Origin: Clostridium psychrophilum | GTDB lineage: Bacteria > Bacillota > Clostridia > Clostridiales > Clostridiaceae | Assembly (NCBI RefSeq): GCF_018861705.1 | Contig: NZ_JAHLEC010000004.1 | Location: forward strand, 31,553-95,552 | Reading direction: 5' to 3' | Length of the DNA stretch: 64,000 nucleotides | Shown: positions 35,026-44,027 of the stretch, piece after piece | How the letters are laid out: the number at the start of each line of letters is the position of its first letter | How positions within the stretch are numbered: position 1 is the first letter of the stretch | The notes under the pieces: model-generated | Seen by the model: the letters and a program-made list of their open reading frames with translations, nothing else | Database searches by the model: none | What the model was told of the DNA's origin: nothing | Translations under genes and position numbers: made by a program

Positions 35026-35706
35026 CTATTTAAATATCATAATTTTTGCATCAACACCTATTGCTTTTAATTTTTGAACTTGGTTTTCAGCATTCTTTCT
35101 TACCGAATAAGAACCTTCCATAACTCTATAAATAGCTTGTCCAATCTCTGTTTGAGTTGGCACTAAAGGTTCAACATACTTAACACCAACCTTGTCCAAA
35201 ATAACTTTTGCTAATACTTTTATAATTTCATTTCTTTTTTTATTAAATAAATTATTATCGTCTGTATTATCAATGAATCCTATTTCAATTAACACTGATG
35301 GTGCTTTGGTTTCCCTTAACACATGAAAATTAGCTGTCTTTACTCCTCTGTTTACAAAACCCAATGCTACAAGTGAACTTTGTATTCCCTCTGCAAGAAC
35401 TTTAGCCTTTGCTCCTTGATTTAAATAAGTATAAGTCTCAACTCCCTTAGCTTTCTCTGGCTGAAAAGCATTTCTATGAAATGATATAAAATAGTTATAA
35501 GCATTTTTATTTTCAAAATTGCTTCTTTCGCTAAGGCTTACCGCAACATCACTCCTTCGCGTTTCATCTACAGTAATTCCACACTTTCTAACTTCAACAG
35601 CTATTGCTTTGCCTAAACTTAATACATCATTACTTTCTTTTCTTGCCTTGTAGCAAGCCCCACCATCTTTTCCTCCATGTCCGTAATCAAAACATAATCT
35701 AGCCAA
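35026..35706 (-). CDS. N-acetylmuramoyl-L-alanine amidase (Amidase_3) with SPOR-like tail
   Basis: Cuts the amide bond between MurNAc and the stem peptide of peptidoglycan. The start is a TTG at 35706 with AGGAG eight bases upstream; an upstream in-frame extension has no ribosome site. 226 residues. DYGHGGKDGGA (about 7-17) gives the first zinc His, KESND the Glu, FISFHRNAF the second His, and LIEIGFIDN the catalytic Glu. After about residue 175 a SPOR-like segment follows (AIYRVMEGSYSVRKNAENQVQKL). There is no signal peptide, like CwlC, the mother-cell lysis amidase, so a role in spore release is likely but inferred. Confidence 0.88.
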   Translation of the reverse strand: MARLCFDYGHGGKDGGACYKARKESNDVLSLGKAIAVEVRKCGITVDETRRSDVAVSLSERSNFENKNAYNYFISFHRNAFQPEKAKGVETYTYLNQGAKAKVLAEGIQSSLVALGFVNRGVKTANFHVLRETKAPSVLIEIGFIDNTDDNNLFNKKRNEIIKVLAKVILDKVGVKYVEPLVPTQTEIGQAIYRVMEGSYSVRKNAENQVQKLKAIGVDAKIMIFK

Positions 35707-35859
35707 GTTAATCACTCCTCTCATTGTGTTTCCAATAGATATATATGCCACAATGAAATTTTGTGCATAATTTTATAAAAAATATTCCTATTTACAAAAT
35801 TATTCTTCTATTTAAATTATAACCAAATATGTATTTTATAAGTAAATATTATAAACATA

Positions 35860-35888
35860 TTCACGTTTTTACACTACTTGTATATAAT
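35860..35888 (+). promoter_or_regulatory. Possible sigma-A promoter of the lipoprotein gene
   Basis: TTCACG, a 17-base spacer, then TATAAT. The -35 is weak. The start codon is about 185 bases downstream, leaving room for the hairpin in the leader. Confidence 0.35.
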
Positions 35889-35982
35889 GATTTACTTTGG
35901 TAATATAGTAAGTAGTTTGCTTATACAATATTATCTATAAGAAAGTACATGATTATATGAACTTGTTCACCACAAAATGTGG

Positions 35983-36023
35983 AATCGTATTTGTCAAAGT
36001 CTATCTTCGAAACAAATACGATT
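35983..36023 (+). other. Hairpin in the leader of the lipoprotein gene
   Basis: AATCGTATTTGT pairs perfectly with ACAAATACGATT over a 17-base loop, about 50 bases before the start codon. There is no following T tract, so an operator or leader structure is more likely than a terminator. Confidence 0.55.
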
Positions 36024-36074
36024 ATAACTATGCCTCTTTCTTAAATAATAAAAAAGAATGAAGGGATGTTACTA

Positions 36075-37289
36075 ATGAAAATTAAGAAATCCATAATGTT
36101 GTTATTATCCCTAGTTGTACCAGTTTTGTCATTTGCAGCTTGCTCAAAACCAGCTGCTAAAAAAGTAGTACCTAAGCCTACCCAAGAACAGACCGAGGCT
36201 GTAGCTACCACAAAGACAGATACAGCAAAAACAGATACTACTAAGAAAACTACTTCAGCAACTATATCCACTGATTTATATAAATATGAGGTACTTCTAA
36301 ATGGTATCAAATATTCTCTTCCAAGTGCATTTTCTAACTTTGAAAAAAATGGTTGGGTAGGAGAAGATGAATTTGCTAAAGATACATTGGCACCAAATAA
36401 ATATAAAATAGAAACACTTAAAAATGGTGAACAAACGCTAATGATTAGTATAGCAAATTTCGGAATGAATGTTTCACCACTATCAAAATGTCATGTTGGT
36501 GAGATTACAGTAGATACTTACGGTGCAAAAAAAGGAACAACCATCTCCATTGCAAAAGGAATTACTATTGGTTCTACATATGATCAAGTAATTGCAGCAT
36601 ATGGTAAAGCCTCAACTGAATATAAAGGTGATACGCTGCTTAAATTAACATATACATCAGGTACATATTCAAATTATGAAATTTCAATTGATAATAAAAC
36701 TAAAAAAGTATATTCTATTAAACTAGAAAATTTAGCAGCGCCAACAAAAACAGAAACTAAATCTGCTACTACTGGCCTTCCTTCCGTAGTCAAAAGTTAC
36801 AAAGCTCCTTCAAGTATAGGTAAAGATTTATTATCCTTTCAAGTGAAATATGCTGGAAATTACTATAAACTTCCAATACCTGTTACTGAGCTCGTAAAAA
36901 ATGGTTGGGTACTTCAATCAGACAATACAGCAGTGATTGCTGCAAAATCCAGTGCCGTAGGCGTTGAATTAAGAAAAGACAATCAGGTACTAAGAACTCA
37001 GATTACAAACTATAGTGACACAGCTCAACCTTTAAAATACTGTTTTGCTACTTACATTGAATACTACAATAACGGTGCTGTAGTTCCTATAGAATTACCA
37101 AAAGGAATTACTGAAAAATCAACCTTAGCTCAAATAACAGCAGCTTATGGTAAGCCTACTAAAGTAGAGAATAGTTCAAGCTTCAAATATTATACATATG
37201 GAGAAATATTTAAGCAAGTTGTCTTTATGACTAAAGACGGAAAAATAGAAAAAATCGAAGTTAATTATGCACCAAAGGAATTAAATTAA
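36075..37289 (+). CDS. Lipoprotein with two repeated domains
   Basis: 404 residues from the ATG at 36075, which has GAAGGGA eight bases upstream; an in-frame ATG nine bases earlier overlaps that site. The signal sequence ends in a lipobox, SFAAC, with Cys23 as the lipid site. A Lys/Thr/Ala-rich linker (about 25-62) leads to two related halves: YKYEVLLNGIKYSLPSAFSNFEKNGWVG with ISIANFGMNVSPLSKCHVGEI, and LSFQVKYAGNYYKLPIPVTELVKNGWVL with TQITNYSDTAQPLKYCFATYI. Each half ends in a predicted AYGKxxx strand. Surface-attached; the family and function are not known to me. Confidence 0.8.
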   Translation: MKIKKSIMLLLSLVVPVLSFAACSKPAAKKVVPKPTQEQTEAVATTKTDTAKTDTTKKTTSATISTDLYKYEVLLNGIKYSLPSAFSNFEKNGWVGEDEFAKDTLAPNKYKIETLKNGEQTLMISIANFGMNVSPLSKCHVGEITVDTYGAKKGTTISIAKGITIGSTYDQVIAAYGKASTEYKGDTLLKLTYTSGTYSNYEISIDNKTKKVYSIKLENLAAPTKTETKSATTGLPSVVKSYKAPSSIGKDLLSFQVKYAGNYYKLPIPVTELVKNGWVLQSDNTAVIAAKSSAVGVELRKDNQVLRTQITNYSDTAQPLKYCFATYIEYYNNGAVVPIELPKGITEKSTLAQITAAYGKPTKVENSSSFKYYTYGEIFKQVVFMTKDGKIEKIEVNYAPKELN

Positions 37290-37331
37290 TCAAATATAAA
37301 TAATATGTACAAGTTATATAGTTTAAACTGA

Positions 37332-37390
37332 TATGCTCCCATTTATCGTAACAGATCTTTGTTTAATCTGTTACAATAAATGGGAGCATA
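37332..37390. terminator. Long bidirectional terminator between lipoprotein gene and kdp operon
   Basis: TATGCTCCCATTTAT and CGTAACAGAT pair with ATCTGTTACA and ATAAATGGGAGCATA, about 25 base pairs with one interruption, then a T7 tract on the plus strand. Confidence 0.9.
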
Positions 37391-37473
37391 TTTTTTTGTT
37401 ATATTAAGAATAAAACAACACATGTTTTTATTTATTTTTTATACTATAGTTAAACTTGCATTAATTTCTGATG

Positions 37474-39312
37474 CTATTTTTCTAAAGGTAAAGTAAATGT
37501 AAATGTACTTCCTTTAGAAACTTCACTTTCGCAATATATTATTCCGCCATGCGCCTCAACAATTCCTTTTGCTATAGATAACCCTATACCTGAGCTTAAG
37601 AATTCTGTATCATATGCATTTATTTTAACAAACTTTTCGAATATTTTTTCATGGTATTCTCTAGGAATACCCTTACCGTTATCCTTAACGAAAACCTTCA
37701 TTTTATCTCCATTTATTCTAGCACCTATTACTATTTTTCCACCAGCATCTGTGTATTTTAATGCATTAGATACTAGATTATTAAGCACCCAGATTATCTT
37801 CTCTTTATCAACAACCACATTAGGTAATTCTTTTTTTATGCTATTATCCAAAATGATCTTTTTGTTTTTTGCTTGCATGGAATAATTTTCAACACAATCA
37901 ATCACAATCTTAGTTATAGAATATGGTCTTATATCGTATACTGCTTGGTTTGATTGTATTTTAGAAAGTTTTAGTAAATTGCTAACTAAATCCGCAAGCT
38001 TTTCCGTCTCTTCTTTTATAGCATCTAAAAGTTCCTCCTGTTTTTCATTTATAACTCCTATATTTTTTTCAAATAATAATCCTACACCCATCATAATAGA
38101 TGTAAGTGGGGTTTTAAATTCATGAGAAATCGTTGCAATAAAATCTGTACGTACTTTTTCTAATTCCTTGTATTCGGTTATATTTTTTAAAAGCACCACT
38201 ATAGCATTAATTTTATCATCTTTATCATTAACTACTGTTACTAAAACATTGAAAAAATAGGTTCTATCATTTAAATGAAAACTTATTATCTTCTCAGTAT
38301 CAGTAACTTTATTATCAACGACACAAAAAATATAATCATATAATTCCATATTTCTAATGGTCTCTAAATAATTACTATTGATTATATTTTGTTCTAATAC
38401 GCCAAAAACATTTTCACCCGAATTATTTAATAACTGAACTTTATAACTTGCATCCAAAACTATTAATGGGTCTGTTATACTTTTTACAATTGCTATAGAT
38501 TTATTTCTTTCTAAAAGCAACTTTCCAGTTGTGCTTTGCTCAAATTCATAAAGTCTACTTGTCATATTGTTAAATTCCTTTGCTAGCATACCAATCTCGT
38601 CTGAATTTATTATAGGTGCTTGCTTATTAATTTGTCCTTCTTTAACTGATTTTATAGTTTCCATCAATAAATTTATAGGATTAAGAAATTTATTAGTATA
38701 TATTAACGATATTATTAACCCACTAATTGCTGCTATAGATGAAATAGCTAGTATAAAATACAAAACACTTAATGCATTACTTTTAGTGTTATCTCTTCCC
38801 TTAAACATAGCTTTTTCATTCAGAGTAGTTAAAGCCACTAAATCATTTTTAACTTCACCTGCCAGTGTTGAAACTCTTAAATTATAAAACTCTATATTTT
38901 CAATATTCGTGTGAGTTTTTTTGTAATCTTGAAGGTTTGTAAAAGACTTATAAAACAAAAAATAGTCATCGCTTATTTTATTAGTAATATTCTTCTCACC
39001 AATTTCAGTAATATTATTTTTTTCCGTGTTGAGCCATTTGTGAAACTGTTTATTACTATTATAAATAATATTTAGCGAATTTTTATTTTCAAATGATATG
39101 TATTGTAGTATTGCTTTATCCTCAATATCTATAACCTCAGTCATTTTAGTTGAAACATTAATACTCTTATAATTATTTGTCATTAAACCATCTATCTGTC
39201 CACCTAATTTATATACATTAAAGCTTGAAATAAATCCAATCATTACTATAACTAAAACTAAGAACACATTAATAGTTACTATTTTCCCTTTTAATGTTTT
39301 AATAGAAACCAC
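37474..39312 (-). CDS. Membrane sensor histidine kinase of the kdp cluster
   Basis: 612 residues. Membrane segments at about 13-31 and 182-204 enclose a ~150-residue extracellular helical sensor; HAMP follows (205-258), then a PAS-like domain (272-380), HisKA with FIATISHEFKTPLTS (phospho-acceptor His397) and an ATPase domain with NNLVSNALKYTD, DNGKGI and GIGLSIAKG. It autophosphorylates and passes phosphate to a response regulator. The start is GTG; AAGG is close to it, so the true start may differ by a few codons. It lies 33 bases after the KdpD sensor half and likely supplies the kinase that half lacks. The extracellular sensor is not like that of KdpD. Confidence 0.85.
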   Translation of the reverse strand: MVSIKTLKGKIVTINVFLVLVIVMIGFISSFNVYKLGGQIDGLMTNNYKSINVSTKMTEVIDIEDKAILQYISFENKNSLNIIYNSNKQFHKWLNTEKNNITEIGEKNITNKISDDYFLFYKSFTNLQDYKKTHTNIENIEFYNLRVSTLAGEVKNDLVALTTLNEKAMFKGRDNTKSNALSVLYFILAISSIAAISGLIISLIYTNKFLNPINLLMETIKSVKEGQINKQAPIINSDEIGMLAKEFNNMTSRLYEFEQSTTGKLLLERNKSIAIVKSITDPLIVLDASYKVQLLNNSGENVFGVLEQNIINSNYLETIRNMELYDYIFCVVDNKVTDTEKIISFHLNDRTYFFNVLVTVVNDKDDKINAIVVLLKNITEYKELEKVRTDFIATISHEFKTPLTSIMMGVGLLFEKNIGVINEKQEELLDAIKEETEKLADLVSNLLKLSKIQSNQAVYDIRPYSITKIVIDCVENYSMQAKNKKIILDNSIKKELPNVVVDKEKIIWVLNNLVSNALKYTDAGGKIVIGARINGDKMKVFVKDNGKGIPREYHEKIFEKFVKINAYDTEFLSSGIGLSIAKGIVEAHGGIIYCESEVSKGSTFTFTLPLEK

Positions 39313-39345
39313 CGCCTTAAATTCAACATACGTTTTAATTGTATT

Positions 39346-40440
39346 TTAGTGAACGGGATCTGCAACCACAAGCACATCAATATATTTGGTATCCCTCATT
39401 ATAGTTCTAACAATAGAACCTCTTAAAATTTCATGAAATCTTGTTCTAGCAGATGGTCCTATTATTATCTGAGTTATATTATTATCCGTAGCGAACTCAA
39501 TAATAGGCCTTTCACGGTGTTTAGATTTTTCCACCTTAAGCTTTACACCAAGCTTTTCACATAACTTTTTTAGTTCTTCTAATTTTTTATACTCCGTTTT
39601 TGAGTGATTATAAGATTTACTTACTGTTAGAACATAAAATTCTGCCTTTAACCTCTTCGCCATTCTAAAACCACGCCTAATTAAATATTCTGCATTAAAA
39701 TTAAGATTAACACAAACTAAAATCTTCTCCTGTGCTCCAATTAATCCTTCTACGCTCTTTTTATTCTTATATACTACAAGTTTTTCATCAACTTCATTTG
39801 CAACTTCTCTTAAAGTAATCTCTCTTAAGGCATTTAAATTCCCTATTCTAAAAAAATGGTGCAAGGCATCATCAATTTTATCCTTTGAATAAACTTTTCC
39901 AGCATTTATTCTCTCGCGAAGTGAATCAGGAGTTATATCTATAACTTCAATTTCATCAGCAGTCTCAATAATTTTGTCTGGAATTGTTTCTTTAACCTTA
40001 ATTCCAGTCATCCTATTAACATGATCATTTAAACTTTCTAAATGCTGAATGTTAACTGCTGTCATCACATTTATACCGTTATCTAATATTTCTAAAACAT
40101 CTTCAAAACGTTTCTTATTTTTAGAAGTAGGAATATTAGTGTGTGCTAATTCATCTATTACAACAAATTCTGGTTTTCGTGCTATAACTCCCTCTAGATC
40201 AAGTTCTTTTAGTTTAATTCCTTTATAATCTATTTCTTTTAATGGAAGAATTTCTAAGCTCCCCATTTGTTCTTCTGTTCCCTTTCTCCTATATGTTTCT
40301 ATAAGACCTATTATAATGTCTATATTCCCCTTTTTCATATCATTGGCATCATGGAGCATTTGATAGCTTTTACCTACACCTGGAGCAGCTCCAATATATA
40401 TTTTTAATTTTCCCTTTACTCCTTTTTCATAATCTTCCAT
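39346..40440 (-). CDS. kdpD: KdpD sensor half without kinase
   Basis: 364 residues, against about 900 in full KdpD. The KdpD domain has Walker A GAAPGVGKS (17-25) and DELAHTN (about 95-101). A universal-stress-protein domain follows from about 235 (KILVCVNLNFNAEYLIRRGFRMAKRL). The DUF4118 membrane part, HisKA and ATPase domains are absent. In Staphylococcus the same USP domain binds c-di-AMP, so this protein may report potassium or c-di-AMP status; that is inference. The gene lies between the response regulator and the separate kinase. Confidence 0.9.
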   Translation of the reverse strand: MEDYEKGVKGKLKIYIGAAPGVGKSYQMLHDANDMKKGNIDIIIGLIETYRRKGTEEQMGSLEILPLKEIDYKGIKLKELDLEGVIARKPEFVVIDELAHTNIPTSKNKKRFEDVLEILDNGINVMTAVNIQHLESLNDHVNRMTGIKVKETIPDKIIETADEIEVIDITPDSLRERINAGKVYSKDKIDDALHHFFRIGNLNALREITLREVANEVDEKLVVYKNKKSVEGLIGAQEKILVCVNLNFNAEYLIRRGFRMAKRLKAEFYVLTVSKSYNHSKTEYKKLEELKKLCEKLGVKLKVEKSKHRERPIIEFATDNNITQIIIGPSARTRFHEILRGSIVRTIMRDTKYIDVLVVADPVH

Positions 40441-40512
40441 ATTACTATCACATCCTATATATTTTCTATGTTAATATAATCATTGATATAGTTAATTATC
40501 AACATTTAACCT

Positions 40513-41124
40513 TTAAATATGTGCATCATTAAATAATTCATAAATATCATTAAACAACTTTGCTTCATCGAGTTTATTAATATTCTTATTTACTTCACTT
40601 ATTAAATGATAAATTTCTTTATTATAAGGGTTTATTGCTAATGCTTTTTTTAAAATATTATGCGTTCCTTCAAAATTACCCTTTGCAAATAATTCTTTTG
40701 ATTTTAAAATTAGAATACCCTCTTCATCTAAATGTTTTAAATTCTCATCAAATTTCTCTTTAGGATTAAAAATTTCATCTAAAACAGCACTCACTCTATC
40801 TGGAGAAAATGGTTTTTGAAGATAAGCTACAGCTCCAAGTTTAGTACAATCAATTGCGTTTTTCACCGTGGCATAGGCAGTCATAATAATAACAGGGCAT
40901 ATAACCCCAATTTCTCTAATAGTCTTTAAAACCTCTGTTCCATTCATTTCTGGCATTCTGATATCTAAAAAAATGATGTCTATATTATCCTTTTCCTTTT
41001 GGACTGTATCTATAGCTGATTTACCATCCTCAGCAGTAAGAACCTTATAACCCTTTAATTCAAGACAAGTAGTTAATAACATTCTTATATTTTTTGTATC
41101 ATCTACTACCAAAACCTTTTTCAT
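40513..41124 (-). CDS. Response regulator with TPR-like tail, no DNA-binding domain
   Basis: 203 residues. The receiver (1-120) is complete: Asp8 and Asp9, phospho-acceptor Asp54 in FLDIRMP, Thr82 and Lys104 in LQKPF. The remaining ~75 residues are helical, with one TPR-like unit (AKGNFEGTHNILKKALAINPYNKEIYHLI). No OmpR-type winged helix is present, unlike KdpE. The chosen start is the ATG at 41124, five bases from AGGTGG; a GTG three codons earlier lies within the ribosome site. It sits downstream of kdpC, separated by a hairpin. The output is probably a protein contact rather than DNA binding. Confidence 0.88.
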   Translation of the reverse strand: MKKVLVVDDTKNIRMLLTTCLELKGYKVLTAEDGKSAIDTVQKEKDNIDIIFLDIRMPEMNGTEVLKTIREIGVICPVIIMTAYATVKNAIDCTKLGAVAYLQKPFSPDRVSAVLDEIFNPKEKFDENLKHLDEEGILILKSKELFAKGNFEGTHNILKKALAINPYNKEIYHLISEVNKNINKLDEAKLFNDIYELFNDAHI

Positions 41125-41197
41125 AATATCCACCTACCTCATTAATTTCGTTGTTTAAATAAATTTTGCGCTTTCACCAAAACAATTATAGTAGCTA

Positions 41198-41229
41198 AAG
41201 CCAGACTGCCCTGTTCTTCAGTCTGGCTT
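41198..41229 (-). terminator. Hairpin between kdpC and the response regulator
   Basis: AAGCCAGACTG pairs perfectly with CAGTCTGGCTT over ten bases. Only a short T tract follows on the minus strand, so it may be an attenuator that lowers expression of the regulatory genes. Confidence 0.6.
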
Positions 41230-41280
41230 GTTATTCATATTAATTTCATCTTTTATATTATATAATAAAAAGTTATTTTA

Positions 41281-41919
41281 TTAAAGTTCACCTTTGTTTT
41301 TTAATATGTTTGCTATCTCTAAATTAGCTCCTAATACATTTACTCTTGGTTCACCAAAGATACCTAAAGTTTTTCCTTCTGTGTTTTTTATTATAATATT
41401 ATTTAAATCACTTGAGCTAATATTAGTTGCTTTTGAAACAGCTGCTACCTGTATTTTAGCTGACTGTGGACTAATATTAGGATCAAGTCCTGATGCGGAA
41501 CTTGTTAACAAATCAGTAGGTATATCTTTTGCTTTTAAACCAGGATGATTTTTTAAAAAAACTGCCATATCTTTTTTTACTCTAGCCATTAAAACAGGGT
41601 TCGAAGGCCCAAGATTCGTAGATCCTGAAGTTACTCCAGCATATGAAATGTTACCTTTGCTATCTGGTTTTATATCTGCTTTCGTGTAGGTATTATAATT
41701 AGAACTTGAAACTCTTCCGATAAAAAACCTTTTATCTGTAAAACTCTGTCCTATAAGTTTAGATCCAACTACTTTTCCATTAAGACTAACCATACTACCA
41801 TTAGCTTTATTATTAAATAACACTTGAGCTATTGCGGTCATAGCTAGAGGATATATTAAGCCACATAAAACAAGCATAACTACACTTAATAATACTGATT
41901 TCTTTAACATCTCTTTCAT
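41281..41919 (-). CDS. kdpC: Potassium-transporting ATPase subunit C
   Basis: 212 residues, slightly longer than usual. One N-terminal membrane helix (about 8-30), then an outer domain with [29 protein letters not shown] and [23 protein letters not shown], all hallmarks of KdpC. It stabilises the KdpAB complex. AGGAGAG precedes the ATG. It follows kdpB by 29 bases in the operon. Confidence 0.95.
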   Translation of the reverse strand: MKEMLKKSVLLSVVMLVLCGLIYPLAMTAIAQVLFNNKANGSMVSLNGKVVGSKLIGQSFTDKRFFIGRVSSSNYNTYTKADIKPDSKGNISYAGVTSGSTNLGPSNPVLMARVKKDMAVFLKNHPGLKAKDIPTDLLTSSASGLDPNISPQSAKIQVAAVSKATNISSSDLNNIIIKNTEGKTLGIFGEPRVNVLGANLEIANILKNKGEL

Positions 41920-41948
41920 TTCTATCTCTCCTCATATAAAACCTAAGA

Positions 41949-44000
41949 TTAACTTAAGTTTAAAATTCTAAGCAATGGTGTAATCACTAAATCTAATATT
42001 TTAATTCCTACAAAGGGAGCAACAAGTCCACCTAATCCATAAATCAAAAGATTTCGACGAAGCAAAGCTTCTGATTTCATTGGCGTATATTTTACACCTT
42101 TCATTGCGATAGGAATTAAAGCTGGAATTATTATAGCATTAAATATTAATGCAGAGATTATAGCACTGTGTGGTGTTGATAACCTCATAACATTAAGTAC
42201 ATTCATTCTTGGTATACCAACTGCAAACATAGCCGGAATAATTGCAAAATATTTTGCTACGTCGTTTGCTATACTAAAAGTAGTTAATGCACCTCTTGTT
42301 ATAAGTAGTTGTTTACCAATTTCTACTACCTCTAATATTTTTGTAGGATCTGAATCAAGATCTACCATATTGGCGGCTTCTTTAGCTGCAGTTGTTCCAC
42401 TATTCATTGCAATGCCAACATCTGCCATAGCTAGAGCTGGTGCATCGTTTGTTCCGTCTCCTGTCATTGCTACAAGTTTACCCAAAGCCTGTTCTTTCTT
42501 AATTACATTAATTTTATCTTCAGGCTTACATTCTGCAACAAAATCATCTACTCCAGCTTCCCTAGCTATTGTTGCTGCAGTAAGCGGATTATCTCCAGTA
42601 CACATAATAGTTTTAATTCCCATTTCTCGAAGTCTTGCGAACCTTGCTATAAGACCGGGTTTTACAGTATCCTTTAAGTATATAACACCATATATTTCAT
42701 TGCCCACGCATACAGTAAGAGGTGTACCACCAGCACTAGCAACTCTTGTTACCGCAGCTTCTAAATCTGTAGGAACTTTTCCATCCATCAATTCTATATA
42801 TTTAATTATAGAATCTGATGCACCTTTTCTAATCTTGACTCCATTTGCAAGGTCCATACCACTCATTCTTGTTTGAGCTGTAAACTCTATAAACTCAGCC
42901 TCATTATAATCAACCTCATTAATTGAAACTCCTTGCTTTTTAGCAAGCTGAATTATCGACTTGCCTTCAGGAGTTGTATCTTTTATTGAAGATATTAAAG
43001 CTTGCAGCATGAGATCTTCTAATGTATGCTTTCCAACAGGTATAAACTCAGCTGCAAGTCTATTACCATAAGTAATTGTTCCCGTTTTATCAAGAATCAT
43101 TGTATCTACATCACCACAAGCCTCAACAGCTTTACCAGACATTGCAATTACATTAAATCTTGTTACCCTATCCATTCCAGCTATTCCAATCGCGGAGAGA
43201 AGTCCTCCAATAGTTGTAGGAATAAGGCAAACAAGTAATGCTATAAAAGTAGAAATTTGTATCGTAACTTTAGAATAAATAGCCATTGGATATAAAGTTA
43301 CTATAACAATTACAAATATTAGGGTTAAAGCTACGAGTAACGTACTTAACGCAATTTCATTTGGCGTCTTTTTCCTTGACGCACCTTCAACAAGCTTAAT
43401 CATCTTATCTAAAAATGATTCTCCAGGTGTTACTGTTATTTCTACTTTAAGCCAGTCACTGACAACTTTAGTTCCGCCTGTTACCGATCCGAAATCACCG
43501 CCTGCTTCCTTAAGTACAGGAGCTGATTCCCCAGTAATTGCAGATTCATCAACTGATGCAAGTCCCTCAATTACCTCTCCATCATTAGGAATAAAATCAC
43601 CAGTCTCGACTAAAACTTTATCTCCTTTTTTTAACTCAGCAGCACTTACTACTTTAAAATTTCCTTTAGAATCAAGTAACTTTGCCATAGTATCCGTGCG
43701 AGCTTTCTTTAAGCTGTCAGCTTGAGCTTTTCCACGTCCTTCAGCCACTGCTTCAGCAAAATTAGCAAACAGAACTGTAATTAATAATATAAGGGATACA
43801 ATTCCATTATAAGCTCTAATATTTTTCCCTGAATCACCAAATACATATGGGAAAAACGTTAAAAATGAAGTTATTACAAAACCAATCTCAACTACAAACA
43901 TAACAGGATTTTTCATCATATATTTAGGGTTTAGTTTTATAAAAGAACCCTTAATAGCATCTTTAAGTATATCCCCAGTTATAATTTTTTTCTTACTCAT
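41949..44000 (-). CDS. kdpB: Potassium-transporting P-type ATPase subunit B
   Basis: 683 residues, the normal length. TGES at 157-160 (actuator), the phosphorylation motif DKTGT with Asp304, and [12 protein letters not shown] (hinge) are all present, with the membrane helices expected of a type IA P-ATPase. It hydrolyses ATP to drive K+ uptake through KdpA in the cell membrane. AAGGGG precedes the ATG; 27 bases after kdpA. Confidence 0.97.
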   Translation of the reverse strand: MSKKKIITGDILKDAIKGSFIKLNPKYMMKNPVMFVVEIGFVITSFLTFFPYVFGDSGKNIRAYNGIVSLILLITVLFANFAEAVAEGRGKAQADSLKKARTDTMAKLLDSKGNFKVVSAAELKKGDKVLVETGDFIPNDGEVIEGLASVDESAITGESAPVLKEAGGDFGSVTGGTKVVSDWLKVEITVTPGESFLDKMIKLVEGASRKKTPNEIALSTLLVALTLIFVIVIVTLYPMAIYSKVTIQISTFIALLVCLIPTTIGGLLSAIGIAGMDRVTRFNVIAMSGKAVEACGDVDTMILDKTGTITYGNRLAAEFIPVGKHTLEDLMLQALISSIKDTTPEGKSIIQLAKKQGVSINEVDYNEAEFIEFTAQTRMSGMDLANGVKIRKGASDSIIKYIELMDGKVPTDLEAAVTRVASAGGTPLTVCVGNEIYGVIYLKDTVKPGLIARFARLREMGIKTIMCTGDNPLTAATIAREAGVDDFVAECKPEDKINVIKKEQALGKLVAMTGDGTNDAPALAMADVGIAMNSGTTAAKEAANMVDLDSDPTKILEVVEIGKQLLITRGALTTFSIANDVAKYFAIIPAMFAVGIPRMNVLNVMRLSTPHSAIISALIFNAIIIPALIPIAMKGVKYTPMKSEALLRRNLLIYGLGGLVAPFVGIKILDLVITPLLRILNLS

Positions 44001-44027
44001 AATATATCCACGCCCCTTCCTAATGAC

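Larger units (their letters stand above)
35707..36074. other. Intergenic region before the lipoprotein gene
   Basis: 368 bases, very AT-rich. It holds a possible promoter (35860-35888), a hairpin (35983-36023) and the leaders of the two divergent genes. No gene seen. Confidence 0.55.
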
